From Strigamia acuminata (taxonomy: Eukaryota > Arthropoda > Chilopoda > Geophilomorpha > Linotaeniidae), in contig OX442314.1 in NCBI GenBank assembly GCA_949358305.1, forward strand, positions 23,429,060 to 23,493,059: 64,000 bases of DNA, read 5' to 3'. Every line of letters begins with the position of its first letter. The stretch's first letter is position 1. Shown in pieces: positions 50,173 to 61,399 of the stretch. The position numbers and the translations under genes were made by a program. The notes beneath the pieces are model-generated. The model ran no database searches. It was not told the DNA's origin and saw only the letters and a program-made list of their open reading frames with translations.

Positions 50173-50230
50173 ATTAGTCCGCACAACCTTCTGAGACCCG
50201 TCCTATGTCCGGTCCATACAGAGTACACTG

Positions 50231-52818
50231 TACGATTACATAAAATTTATTGAGTTTTTAATTTCCCTAAATAATTCTTTATGTTAGTTAGTACTTCAAT
50301 TCATTTACCTACAAATTTTGTGCCAAACAAATGTAAAAAAAACTCTAAATTTTCATCATACGAGTCCAAAACTATTTCAAGACAAGCCTCTTGCTTTCAT
50401 CTTTGCATTTATTCCATTTCATAACCATTCCTTCAATCCGAAAATTGCTATTCAATATTTCATCCATTTTCTTTCCTTCAATTGTTCTACCATAACCACA
50501 TTTCCATATTTTCGTTTGATCTTCAAATCCTCAGCTAACATTCAATCCAATGCACCCAGTGTTAACACATCTGTATATTCACTCTACAGCCATAAAACTA
50601 TACTTTCCCTTGTATATAACTCCGGGTCACCTGCTCAATCAACTTTTTTCCATTTCAAACAGACCTCCCGAGATGTCTCACCTGTCTCCACCTGTGTGCA
50701 TAAATAAGACGACCCCCGCATTGATATGCCACACGTGCAGGCACCACCTCACTTCAAAGATCAAAGGGTTAATCAACCCAACCCTAAACGCGTGTACACA
50801 CATGAGAAAGTGACAGACTCGCAAGAAAATCTTCACTTATTGTCGTGTCGTGCGTTTGACAAATGACATTTGACGCTGCCATTTCTCTTTTTAATACATT
50901 CCAACTGACTATAAATTTTACAACTCCAGCTCCGAGCCAAGGATATGCCCGCAATTCACACATTATTTCAATAAAAACCCCTCAATTCTCGACCGACAAA
51001 CATCTTAAACGACCATACACACAAGTTTAAAAAAAAATAAAAAAATAAAAAATTTAAGTATCACCACAAAAGGCCAATGAAATTTGAGACGAACAACCTT
51101 GTGCAAGTCAGTCATCAATGAGGGGGTGATATTTTAATTTTTAATGACTTTCCAACTTGAGAATGGAATCATGGTGGACCAGTTTCCACACCCGCTATTC
51201 ACACACCAACTAACACAATGGAACAAGTCGTCCCTTTTTAATGAATTTATTTAAAATTTTCTACACAAAAAATCATTTCCACCTCTTCTTTCAAAGGTGG
51301 GGCTAAACGATGTGGGTGATAATGATAAGAAGGAAAAAAAATACAACCCACCTGCCCATGCATTGTACTGACACACTAACATTACCACACCAAAATCAGA
51401 ACTCATTTTTCGATTGTGGGTTTAAAATTTCTGCCCCTTGGTAGTTCCAGCCAAAGATTAAGTTAGACTTCTCTGCTTGGCAAGTAAGAAAAACTATAAA
51501 CACCAGCTAGCGTTCAAGTGGCTGCTGGTAACTGAGCATGCTCAGTTGTGTCTTCACTAGCAGCATCTAGCGAGGATTATTGTCAAAAGTCTTCGCAGGC
51601 TTACAGCGCTAATCATGCGTTGTTCCATAGTTCCAAAATAAAATAGCGGTAATTTCGTTTGCTTCATTTATTCATCATCGTACATTCTTGTTTGTTTTAT
51701 AACATAGCCATAACCATTCATAAATTCAGTAAAATTACGCTGACAAAAACCCCCAAATCGTTTGATCGTACTACAAACAAAAACCGAACGGAGCTTACCC
51801 ACGCACAAGGTAAGATTAAATAAAGCAAACTCAGTTTTCCTAATGAGGTTCTTCACTTTCCCTTTTGCTTGTTCAAGTCGCGTGCAAAGAACAATAAAAT
51901 TACTCCCTTCGGTAAGCCGAAAAAAGGATAACAGTATTTTTAAATAGAGCATATACTATGAGTTTATCTTCTATCACAGAACGAGATAATTAAGAGGAAG
52001 CTTTTTTGTTAAAAGTAAAAAAAAAAATGAAAATGAAAACATCTCAGAGAAAACTGATAACCTAAAACTAAAGAAATTAAATACGAGAAGAAAAAAGTGA
52101 AATTTATCTGTACCTTCACCCAGATTTGCAGTCGAAACGAAATTTAAACTCGACACCTATCAAGTGGTCTAAAATTAGGCTAATTACCATAAGCAACCAG
52201 TAATCAGATGTTCTACTTGAGCCATTAAATCACCATGCATAATTTACACTATAATTATACACGAGGTGTATTGTTAACGACGCATTAATGCATATAAATT
52301 GCTGGAGTGTTAGACTTCTGAATAGATCTTGATGTTTCTAGAGCACTCAAAAGGACAGTGTATCGTTTCCAGAGGCTTCTCTAATTAACATATCACATGA
52401 ACCACACAAAGAAGCCTTTGCTCCATTGCAAGGCCATTTATGCCAATGCCGTTTATCGATATTAGGAGAAACGAAGACTGCAAAAAAACCAATCGACAAA
52501 AGATTGGAAAAACTACCTTAACAGTGAAAGTCAAAAGGAACCTTTATATCAAATTTACTTTCCTTTCTGTCTTAGGGAAATGGTTGTCAATTTCATTACG
52601 TTCTTGTGACATATTGAAAGCTGTTTCATAGAACTAAGACCAAAAAGTACGGATATAAATGTGCCAATCTTCATATCCACACTGAATATTTGTACTAGGA
52701 CGCTAGGGTATATCGCAGTTTCATTTCCATGTAAGACAAAGAAATAATGATTCGTAGTCACATTTCTCCTTAACCAGTTGAACCACAGACCTCCTGACTA
52801 TGCTGGTCAGGTGCCTGC
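50231..52818. other. Intergenic sequence, no gene recognised
   Basis: AT-rich with paired CACCTG copies at 50679 and 50689. A self-complementary GAGCATGCTC lies near 51534, and the CATGCTCAGTTG next to it also occurs near 36176. ORFs at 50318-50813 and 51668-51952 have no recognisable features. Confidence 0.55.
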
Positions 52819-53258
52819 TATACTCGAGTTGCAGTCAAAAAGGCACTTTACAAGGTGTAGTCCTATTGGTCGAGCCAGTTTACTGGTGTAGTGATCCGGA
52901 AAAGTAGACCCAAACACCAGAATTGCATTACAAAGTACAGACATTGCAATCGATTGCCTAGGCAATAAATTGCCTAGGCCTTAAATTCAAAATTCCAGAC
53001 GAAGTAACCAATAAACACAACAAACATGAATTTGACATTTTTTAATGTGTAAAACTTCATTTTAATGATGGAAATAACATTTTTTATTAAATAAAATCAA
53101 AATAACATTAACTAAACTAGTCATAACAATCACAACAATAAATAAAAATCAAAACTACTTCTCCTAGTAGTAGTATACAGTCTGGAGTTAGTAGTAAACT
53201 GGCTCGACCAATGGGACTACACCTTGTAAAGTGCCTTTTTGACTGCAACTCGAGTATA
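52819..53258. mobile_element. Inverted-repeat element, TATACTC family copy B
   Basis: A 440-bp element starting TATACTCGAGTTGCAGTCAA and ending with its reverse complement; the arms reach about 75 bases. The inner arm (CCTATTGGTCGAGCCAGTTT) and parts of the interior (ACCAGAATTGCATTA, CAGACATTGCAATC, GTAACCAATAAAC) match copy A at 40918-41316, but the outer arm between TATACTC and CCATTGG is quite different. Confidence 0.8.
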
Positions 53259-53481
53259 GAGTCTGTACTATTGGATTTGAGTGTTTGTTTGTACCGCCAG
53301 GTGAATTGTTTCTCCTGTACACAGAAAGGTCTGATTGACATATTGGTGCTTGACCAATTAGGATCAAACACATTATTTACTGCTGAATATTTAAGTGTAT
53401 TAAATTAGAATAAAGATTCATCGTTTGAAACTAATCACCACGTGTTGTATCCAGTTAACTCAACATTTGAGCGTTAAAAAA

Positions 53482-53808
53482 CTACATGTACTGTATCTGA
53501 TATCTTGATGTCATAATTCTGTCCAGTCCAAAAAACATTCGATCAGGCCAGTGTATTTTCTTTTGTCTGAACAAAGACTGATTAGGCCACACTGTTGTCC
53601 CATCTAGATAGGTTGCAAATAGGCGATAAGCAGCCTCTGTGGAAAGGAAAGCTGAGACCAAACCGTCTGCTGAATTGCAGGAGATATATGACGACGATGT
53701 TGTTGAATTTTCCGACACAACTGTGTCATTTGGGCACATGGTTCCCGCGATGAAGAAATTTTCCCGCCCTACCGGCCACAATTGAGCTGCTGGAACAAGT
53801 TCTCCCAA
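53482..53808 (-). other. Unrecognised open frame of 108 codons beside the Mutator-like remnant
   Basis: An open minus-strand frame with a balanced amino-acid composition (Trp, Cys, His present), unlike the lysine/phenylalanine-rich chance frames common here. I recognise no domain. It ends about 110 bases before the plus-strand Mutator-like frame begins, so it may be part of the same transposon in inverted orientation, or chance. Confidence 0.15.
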
Positions 53809-53919
53809 CTTTTATGTATTCTAAAACGATTGACGACAGTGCATTCTTCCGCGGTCACATCTATGCATCAGACGATGTTTAAATTATCATGAAATTATCA
53901 TACGGTAGCAGGAGACAAT

Positions 53920-55067
53920 ATGCTTGAAGTAGCGAGCAATTCCATACGGTTCCAAATGGACGGCCCTTTCAAAATAGTGCCGCAGCTGTTTTATCAGCTG
54001 TTCACTATTTTTGTAGAAAAAAATGATGTTGTTTTACCATTTTTCTTTGCTTCAATGTCGGGAAAGACGGAAGTGGCGTACAAGGCACTATTCAGCCATC
54101 TTAAGGACACGTTAAACTTATTTAGGCGCGCCAAATCTAATTTCCTTACTGACTCCGAGAATAGTCTGTTCCCCGCAATTCAGCACATTTTTCCTAAAGC
54201 AAGCAACCAGGGATGCTGGTTTCACTTTTGTCAAGCATTGTGGCGCAAAGTTCAGCAGTTGGGTCTTACGATTGATTACAAGAACATCCCTGAAGTTCGT
54301 AGCACAGTAAAACAGGCGATGGCATTGCCTTTAATACCCGCGGAAGGCATTCCTGAGCAACTAGAATGTGTTTGGGAAGTATTTGTGGAGACAAACTTCA
54401 CAATTGAAACAGATCTTAAGGTGTATTTGTTTATCAAGTATATTCGTAACATAAATGGATCACATCGATGGGAGTCCAAAGAATGACCGTGTATGAACAA
54501 CCAAACAGAACAAACAACACAGTGGAATCGTTCCATGCAGGTTTGGCGAGACAGATCAAAATTTCCCATCCAAATACCTGGACATTCCTTGGATTCATGA
54601 CTAAACTCAAGCACGTAACATACTGTGATTATGTTCTGTTGCAGCAGGGCCAGTTGCCACGACGAGGAGGGGCACTCAAGTATGCGTTACATGATCATAA
54701 AGTGACTGCTATTGTAGCTCGCTTCAAGGATAACCTCCTATCTATTCCTCAATTCCTGGTTCGATTGGTACATGCAACACCAAACTTTGAAAACTTTGCA
54801 ATTGGGAACCGAGTACATGTTGCAAATAAACGGCAGGTCAGAGAGAGGGTTCGCTGTCAAAATTTATTGGTTCCGAATGAAGCAGCAGTGGCTGGTGCAG
54901 AGGTTGAAGACGACGTAGGAGAAGTTGAACAGGTGGACGTTGAACATGAAGTGGAAATGCAAATTCTGGAAGAACCGTCGCTAAAACATGCTACAAATTT
55001 GCATGTTTTTGCTAAAATGGGCATTTTACTATTCACAACATTACGATTTGAGTGTTTTCGATCTTGA
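53920..55067 (+). pseudogene. Mutator-like (MULE) transposase, 5'-truncated and frameshifted
   Basis: Two overlapping plus-strand frames (53920-54486 and 54468-55067) together give about 380 residues of a MULE-type DDE transposase. The first carries QMDGPFKIVPQLFYQLFTI, equivalent to the W-x-x-DGTFK-x-xP start of the domain. It continues with FLTDSENSLFPAIQHIFP, with the second catalytic Asp, and NQGCWFHFCQALWRKVQ, the C-x-FH motif. The second frame continues with YEQPNRTNNTVESFHAGLAR and HPNTWTFLGF, typical of the region after the catalytic core. The shift near 54470-54485 and the lack of an N-terminal zinc finger show that it is inactive. The acidic C-terminus (near 54890-54970) is plausible tail sequence. 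Terminal repeats were not found, so the limits of the whole transposon are unknown. Confidence 0.85.
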
Positions 55068-58067
55068 ATCAAGACCGAATGAAGGTAAAGCAGTAATGAA
55101 AGTTTTTTTTTTTTTAATAATTTATTATAACATTATTTTCTTGATTGGTATTTAATGACCCATAAGAAACAACAAAAATATTGTAATTAACCCCCTTCCA
55201 AACAAATTATATTCCACATTCAAACCACCTGATGAATCAAGATGTTTTTACCACAAGGATAACGCATCAATTACCAGACTAATGTGAATGAAAAATGGTC
55301 ATCTAGATAAAACGGTCCAATTAAAATCGATCAACTAAAAATTAAAAAACAGCCTTAGCCCCAATCACAACCATTGCTCATAGGATCACATAAATTTGGA
55401 AAATAGGTTGGGATTCTGCCCGACAACGTTTAACATCACCTGACCTCATTACAACGAAACAATTAGTTCACTTACACTCAATTACTTTGCACATTATACT
55501 TGATATTTTTTCTCTTCCAATTTTCTTTTACGGCACTTTAATAACAGTTCCATTTCTTATCTACATTTTTGTGAAAACAACTCGCTGCCCATGACTATAC
55601 CTGAATTGTAATTGCTATTTCCAACAACAATAAGATATAATTTATTTTGCAAATTCAGTTTCATGTTGGCCCTTATGTCGTTATTAGGCCACCAGACGTA
55701 TAAGTTACGTAAATCGAGGCCTCGGCAAGCCAAACAACACTTTTCAAGCAGACAATCCAACAATTTCGTAAAAATTAAACAAAAACAAAAAAAACAATTT
55801 TTTTCACTCAATTTCACCCTTAAATGTGACAAAACTGCGCCTAACCGCCACTAGAGTGTGAGAACAGCTCGAGGTGACCCAACTGAGTTCAATTAGTCAC
55901 TTAAAAATTCCAATTAAAACATTCAGTTCGAAATTATTCATTAAAACAATTCAAACTCCGCCATTTTTCTTCATATACAATTCTGTTCTACAAGCATTTA
56001 AAAACCTCGACATAATAATCTACAATTACAACAACATTAACACGAATTAAAATTCATACAAAATCTTAACCCAAAAACAGCAAATAAAATATGTACCACA
56101 AAAAAAAAAAAAAAAAAAAAAACAATTAACACTTTTAAAATTAAATTGAAAAAGGCAAATAGCAAGAAAAGTATTTAGGAGAGGTGGTCAGTGCCACAAG
56201 TGCCACCTATCGAATGATTCACGTCTATTAAACAACACTGGAGTGGCCAACGCATACAAATGGCCTGATTAAACTTCACTGCGTGCTTCCGGACGATTTG
56301 CGGCTGCTTAACAACCACCAGAACCAGACTGATTTAAAAGTGTTAGAATTCCCACAGCAATCAGAAAAACGAATTAAAAACCAAATAAAACCAGTCAAAA
56401 ATGTCGCAAACTCATTTCCTCCTTCCCTTAATTAATCAACACGCAACAACAAAGTCCAAACACGTGTCAGCTCCAAATAATAGGTTGAGACACCTAGTGC
56501 CAATACGTCAAAACCAGCGCCCAAAAAGAAGACGACAGCTGACCTGCATTATGAACTCGCGAGACCCACAGCGAGTAGCCCATTACACACCCACGCCATC
56601 TGGTGACCAATGTCATAAATCAAAAGGTCAACTAAGCCTTCTTAATAAATTTGGATAAATCATTGATGAATATCAGCAAATGTCAATGTTTTCTCAACAC
56701 TCATAACCCCCACTCGTTTTTAAAATCTTAAACTATATTTTATTCACTTCGTCCGCAAAAACAACACAGCAGAAAGCGTTCCACAATGAATTCTTTCAAC
56801 AGTGACGTCATTCCGAAAAATTTCAAGTGCACCAGTTCCTTTCAAGGTCGCTAGATGGGGTGGGCGCATCGGATGACGCTTCAAATTTTTTTCTCCATCT
56901 TCCCTCATATATTTGATGGGGTCCACGAGCACAGGATGTATCCACAGAGCCCTCTCGTGCAGGAGAGAAGAAGGGTGCTCCATAAACACACAAAGGTAAG
57001 TCCAACATCTCTTATTTCAACCTTCAATTGAGAATTCCACGCACAAAAAGAAAAATATCTAAAAAATTCCACATTAAACTCGAGTTCAAAGGGTTAAAAT
57101 TGTCATTTAAAATAAAAAAAAACACCAAAAAAAAAAAAAAAAAATTCGGAACGTGGGAAAGTAAGTGCAACATGCAACAATGACATACTACCAACAATCA
57201 GCAGTGACATTCAAGCACAAAAAAAAATTCAATTCAAACAGGCCTAACTAAGGTGAGAGGTTAGACGAATATAGGACATAGGTATGTCAACATTCAAATA
57301 AGAAAACTCGACCTAAGACCTAAAAGGATTAAATCAAATAAGACTTAATAAAAAAAAATCCAAACTCAGTGGGCCTACAGTGTAATTCCCATTCACCAAA
57401 GGCAGGAGCATTCAATTCTTTTTTGTATTAAGAAACTTGACAGGTTGGGGTCATAAAATAAGCCTAACTTACATTCACGTCTTGATTTACATTACGCATA
57501 GTGATAATATCATGTACAACTTTCACATCCCATCAAATTTATTGGTATAGTAAATTTGTTAGCAACAATTTTCACAAACTATGATGCAACTACCAATAAG
57601 TCAATTGCAACTAAATTTCTTTTTTTAATAATTTAAAAAAGAAAAAAAAAATCTTATTGGTTCCATTAAACTTGAACCAAATCCTTTCTAATTTTTTTTT
57701 TAAATGTAATAATTAAAAAAAAAAAAAATTGGTACATTAAAGATGGCCTTTTCATATAAGCATGAAGTTGCCTAAGGGTGAGGCGGGTTGGTGGACTCCT
57801 CCTACTGATTGGTCACTGCAATAAACCAGGTTATAAGTTTGACTTCCCTCCTTACACTTCAGTGGTCTGACTATAATTTTTACTAACAAAAAAACTAAAG
57901 CAAAAAAGTTATAAACGTTTTGTACACACTAAGCGCTTTGTGGCACGACTTAGGTCTGTAAGGGGCAATGGGTCTGGTCTGCAATAAATGGTATTGATGG
58001 CCGAATTCTTTCACCAAACTTTAATTATACACAACTAGCTGTCACGACATATACATTTTAAATAGTT
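55068..58067. other. Intergenic sequence, no gene recognised
   Basis: AT-rich with poly-A runs (near 56100-56122 and 57128-57144). CACCTG lies near 55227 and 55438. A CTCF-like string, CCGCCACTAGAGTG, occurs near 55846. ORFs at 55557-55854, 56401-56658 and 56744-57008 overlap in opposite frames and resemble nothing known. Confidence 0.55.
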
Positions 58068-58770
58068 TTGATTGTAATTAACATAAAGAAACTTGTTTCG
58101 CACTGTGTTATGAAAAAGAATTCAATAAAAATTGTCATTACATATTTACATACGCGAAGGGTTGATTTTCAGTTGTTAGTGAATTGCAGCAAAGCTCCGA
58201 AAAATATACAGTATTTGATTCTAAAGGCTAGTTCGCAATGCTGCGACGTGAATTCAGAACTGAAAATTTTCAATTCTCTTTTTCGACGCGATTTGTTGCG
58301 CGATGAAGTCGATTTTCTTCGCTTTTCCCCATATAAACATCTCTTGTTTGTTGTGTCTTGAATCTTAGGATAGAAGTTTCTTTTCTGTTGGTGGTACGAA
58401 AGTTAGTGTGCATCTTACAAGCGATGGTGTCTTAGAATACACATTTTCTTGCAATGGTTTTGTGCGCTGAAGAAGCGAAATTTTAGTTGCGACGCCATTC
58501 GGAAATAAAAATCTATTTACTGACAACTTTCGTACTGGCATTCGCACTATCATTAACTACAGTGTTCGCCCAGTATCTTGCTTGATGTCAAATTCAAATA
58601 TTAAATTTTATTTTTTGGACATGAAAACACAAAAGTCTAAAATCGTTTATTGCACACGAGTGAATAGTGTTGTTATTTCTAAAAATCATGTAATTGTTGT
58701 GTTTATGTGCGCCCAGACAGGGATTTTTCGGTTTGATTTTGGAATCAAGATACCAAGCAGACTGTAGGTG
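58068..58770 (+). pseudogene. Unrecognised decayed coding region
   Basis: A plus-strand frame is open from 58068 to 58361. A second frame, one base out of phase, is open from 58369 to 58770 apart from one TGA near 58468. Together they give about 230 residues with mixed hydrophobic and charged composition and regular Cys, His and Trp-poor beta-like segments such as VNSVVISKNHVIVVFM and VDFLRFSPYKHLLFVVS. Most chance ORFs in this window are Lys/Asn/Phe-rich and much shorter. The pattern of one frameshift and one stop is what a recently decayed gene would show. I do not recognise the family. The last 210 bases are also bounded by inverted repeats (58558-58767), so part may belong to a transposon. 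Confidence 0.35.
58558..58767. mobile_element. Inverted-repeat unit with CTACAG ends (copy E)
   Basis: The left end CTACAGTGTTCGCCCAGTAT continues CTTGCTTGATGTCAAATTCAAA. The right end, reverse-complemented, reads CTACAGTCTGCTTGGTATCT then TGATTCCAAAATCAAA. Both resemble the arm of copy C at 37887. The centre is unrelated to copies C and D and lies within an open frame, so the unit may be a chimeric or coincidental pairing. Confidence 0.45.
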
Positions 58771-60920
58771 CATTCAAGGTTTCTGTTTTGCTGTTTCTAA
58801 CTTTATATACAAACAAATTGAATAAAAAAACATAAAAAAAACCATAAAACCATCATCAAAAATTGAAAAAAAAAACAAAAATCACACTGTAATCATTTTA
58901 TGTCTATTGGTTTTGGTTTTTACTACCAAATTAAAAATGACTGCCATGCAAGTTAAAACAGCGGTCAAACATGAAATTGTTATAGTGCTTACAGGTGAAG
59001 CATCTACCAGCAAAAACCGTGAGTAAAAGCATAATTGTGTCTAAAGAAGTTCACTGGGTGTAAATATAAAATTTAAAATTTAAAATTCAAAATTCAAACG
59101 AATTTAAAAATATAAACAGGTTTAAATAACCTCATGAATGCGCCTAGAAACTTTAAATGCACCAGTCTAAAAAAAATCATTGAAAACACAAACTCTCTCC
59201 TCACTTATTGCCTCGTTTAACTCTCATGTATGACATTACATTTCCACCGTGTAAAAAACCTAAACCATCATTTGTCAGTTTCGACCCTAAGGGTTGGGTC
59301 ATCATCGATCATTCGTCTCGATGATGACCCTAAGTCATAAGGTCAAAGCGTCACGCATCCTCAATGCAACAGACAAATCTAAAACCGCACTATAGTGACA
59401 ATCCCACCTTAAAACTTAAAAATCCTATTCCTCCAATCAAAAACCAATAACAAATTGCAAATAAATGCCCAAACCCCTTCCTTGGATAACTTTCGCTCAA
59501 CCTTGTTTTTGCAAATTTCTTAAATCAGTTCCAAGGTTGAATTCGGCTCGAAAAAGCAACGAATAAAAGAGGGTCAGCTGTGCAATCGAGTCTATTGTAC
59601 CGCAAAATATCCGATAAGATTAAACTTCGGTGTATAAGTAAAGCGGGGGTGTGGTGTGGTGTGGAAACCAAGTCGGCTACCACGATAACTTGCAGAGGAC
59701 CTTCCCCCGGGCCCACAGCACGAACGACTACTGGTCAAAAACAACAATACAACATTTTACGCATTCAAACTCCAAACTCCAAACTCAAAATTTTAATTGC
59801 TTCAATCAACGTTTATAATAAACACTAATTTTGTACTCAAGTGTAAATCAATTACAAGGACGACAGATGGTATCGAGAAGGTGTGGCGGTTATTTTTGGG
59901 TTCTCGAAGTCAGTAAACTCTTCAGCGGAAGGGCGAAGCTCACATTGGAGATTCAATTTGGGCGGAGTCTATATTCCTCAAATTTAAGAAACCATTAATT
60001 GCAAATCTGTTCCGCAGTTTAAATTAACAATCACAAAATTGCAAAATTATTCTTTTTCTCCCCCTGAACTTCTGATATCGTTTGAAACAATCTAAACAGC
60101 CGAGACGTTAAAGTCTTTCGCATCCGTGGATTCCGTACATGTCAATGACACGTCGATGCTGAATTAGTGTCTAAATCGTAAGAAAAAGGTCCAAAAAACG
60201 AAGAAAAACGTCAAAATTAGCCTCCGAACCCCGAACCCTACGAATTTCAGCTATAAAACACCACCACCCCCAAAACTAGCATCTATAGCACCTTTAAATC
60301 TGTCGTGTACTAAATCCCGTGTTTAACTCACACCTGGAACCCCACACTGCTTATTATTCAATAAAATGTAGGGTTTCCCAAAACCCGATGGGTCACGTCA
60401 AGAATGATGGAAGAGGCAAGCAGGGGTTCAATAACTCCAGGCATAAAAAAGGTAGGGGGGTCCGTCTCCATCTTTCCATCTCAATTAGAAAGGGGGGGAG
60501 GGAGGGAGGCGGGCCTTTCTTCCTCTACACAGCACAGCAGCAATAATCTGTCAGAGTCACGAGGCTGTTCGTGACCCACGCCACGCGCTTCTCACCCCTT
60601 TACATCACGATTTTTAAAAAGTTAAAAATAAAAAAAATTTTTTTTAAAAGAAAAAAAATACATTTTTAATTTTTTTTATTTCTAAATAATTATAAAAATA
60701 AAAACTTTGGATTTTCAAAAAATCCCATTACAAATTACATACATTACCCTTTCCACTTTTCGGCCTTATATTCCATCCGCGACCTCGGAATAATCTGACA
60801 GGTAATTATCTAAGGACTAATTAACTTTTCGATAAAAGTGTGTCATTGTATATTGCAGAAAGTGCTGAGCAGAGAAAAATAGTCCAGTTTCTTTAACCGA
60901 CTCATTGGAGCCCTTTTCTC
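58771..60920. other. Intergenic sequence, no gene recognised
   Basis: AT-rich with simple AAAATTTAAA-type repeats near 59065-59100. It contains one perfect 13-bp hairpin (59296-59330), CAGGTG near 58992 and CACCTGG near 60333. ORFs at 59525-59828 and 60319-60546 lie in locally GC-rich DNA and overlap in opposing frames. Confidence 0.55.
59296..59330. repeat. Perfect 13-bp inverted repeat with a 9-base loop
   Basis: GGGTCATCATCGA (59296-59308) pairs exactly with TCGATGATGACCC (59318-59330). The stem is GC-balanced and stands out in this AT-rich setting. GACCCTAA flanks it on the left and is repeated at the right arm. Its function is unknown, and it is too short for a typical pre-miRNA. Confidence 0.6.
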
Positions 60921-60928
60921 AACTAGAG

Positions 60929-61391
60929 CAGCGCTTCCCAAACATTGTATTATAGCGGACCGGCATTTTGTGTCCCAATGCGTCACGGGCACCTTACCGG
61001 TAAAATTTACCGCAAAGCATGACTTTTCTCTTTTCCATTACACTATTTACAACATAAAACTAAACATAACTACAAGGGAAAAGTTGCTGCCGCAAACTGT
61101 GTATTAATGGCGCTTCACAACTTTACAAACGATTTATTTTAAAACCATAGGCCTTTCGGTCAAAGCGATTTTATTTTATTTATTATCACAAGCAAAGTGC
61201 GCATGTTTTTTACGTGAAATTTAGATGGAAATAACATCAAATCATGCATATTAAATGGGTATTTTCAAGTTTATAATAAATCAAACAACGACAACCACAT
61301 TCGTAGTCTATTTTATTTTTATTTATTTATTTATGGTCCGATGCCAAAGTGGCAAACTTATTTGTGGAACTGCAGCCTTTGGGAAGCACTG
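60929..61391. mobile_element. Non-autonomous hAT-like element with a perfect 8-bp target duplication
   Basis: The left end CAGCGCTTCCCAAA and right end TTTGGGAAGCACTG are inverted repeats of the common hAT terminus. The direct repeat AACTAGAG sits immediately outside both ends (60921-60928 and 61392-61399). The 463-bp interior has no transposase frame. The unbroken target duplication suggests a fairly young or well-preserved insertion. Confidence 0.88.
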
Positions 61392-61399
61392 AACTAGAG

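Larger units (their letters stand above)
49308..50230. mobile_element. Outer inverted-repeat element hosting two further elements
   Basis: The left end CAGTGTACTCCGCACGGACT and the right end (reverse complement CAGTGTACTCTGTATGGACC) form imperfect inverted repeats of about 28 bases with roughly 70% identity. Between them lie a MITE (49451-49742) and a palindromic mariner fragment (49747-50172). The simplest reading is one old element invaded by two others. Independent insertion side by side cannot be ruled out. Confidence 0.55.

Noticed and set aside
49745-50177. Two 93-94-codon ORFs on opposite strands with the same C-terminal half
   Set aside because: They read the two arms of a palindromic mariner remnant and are not genes.
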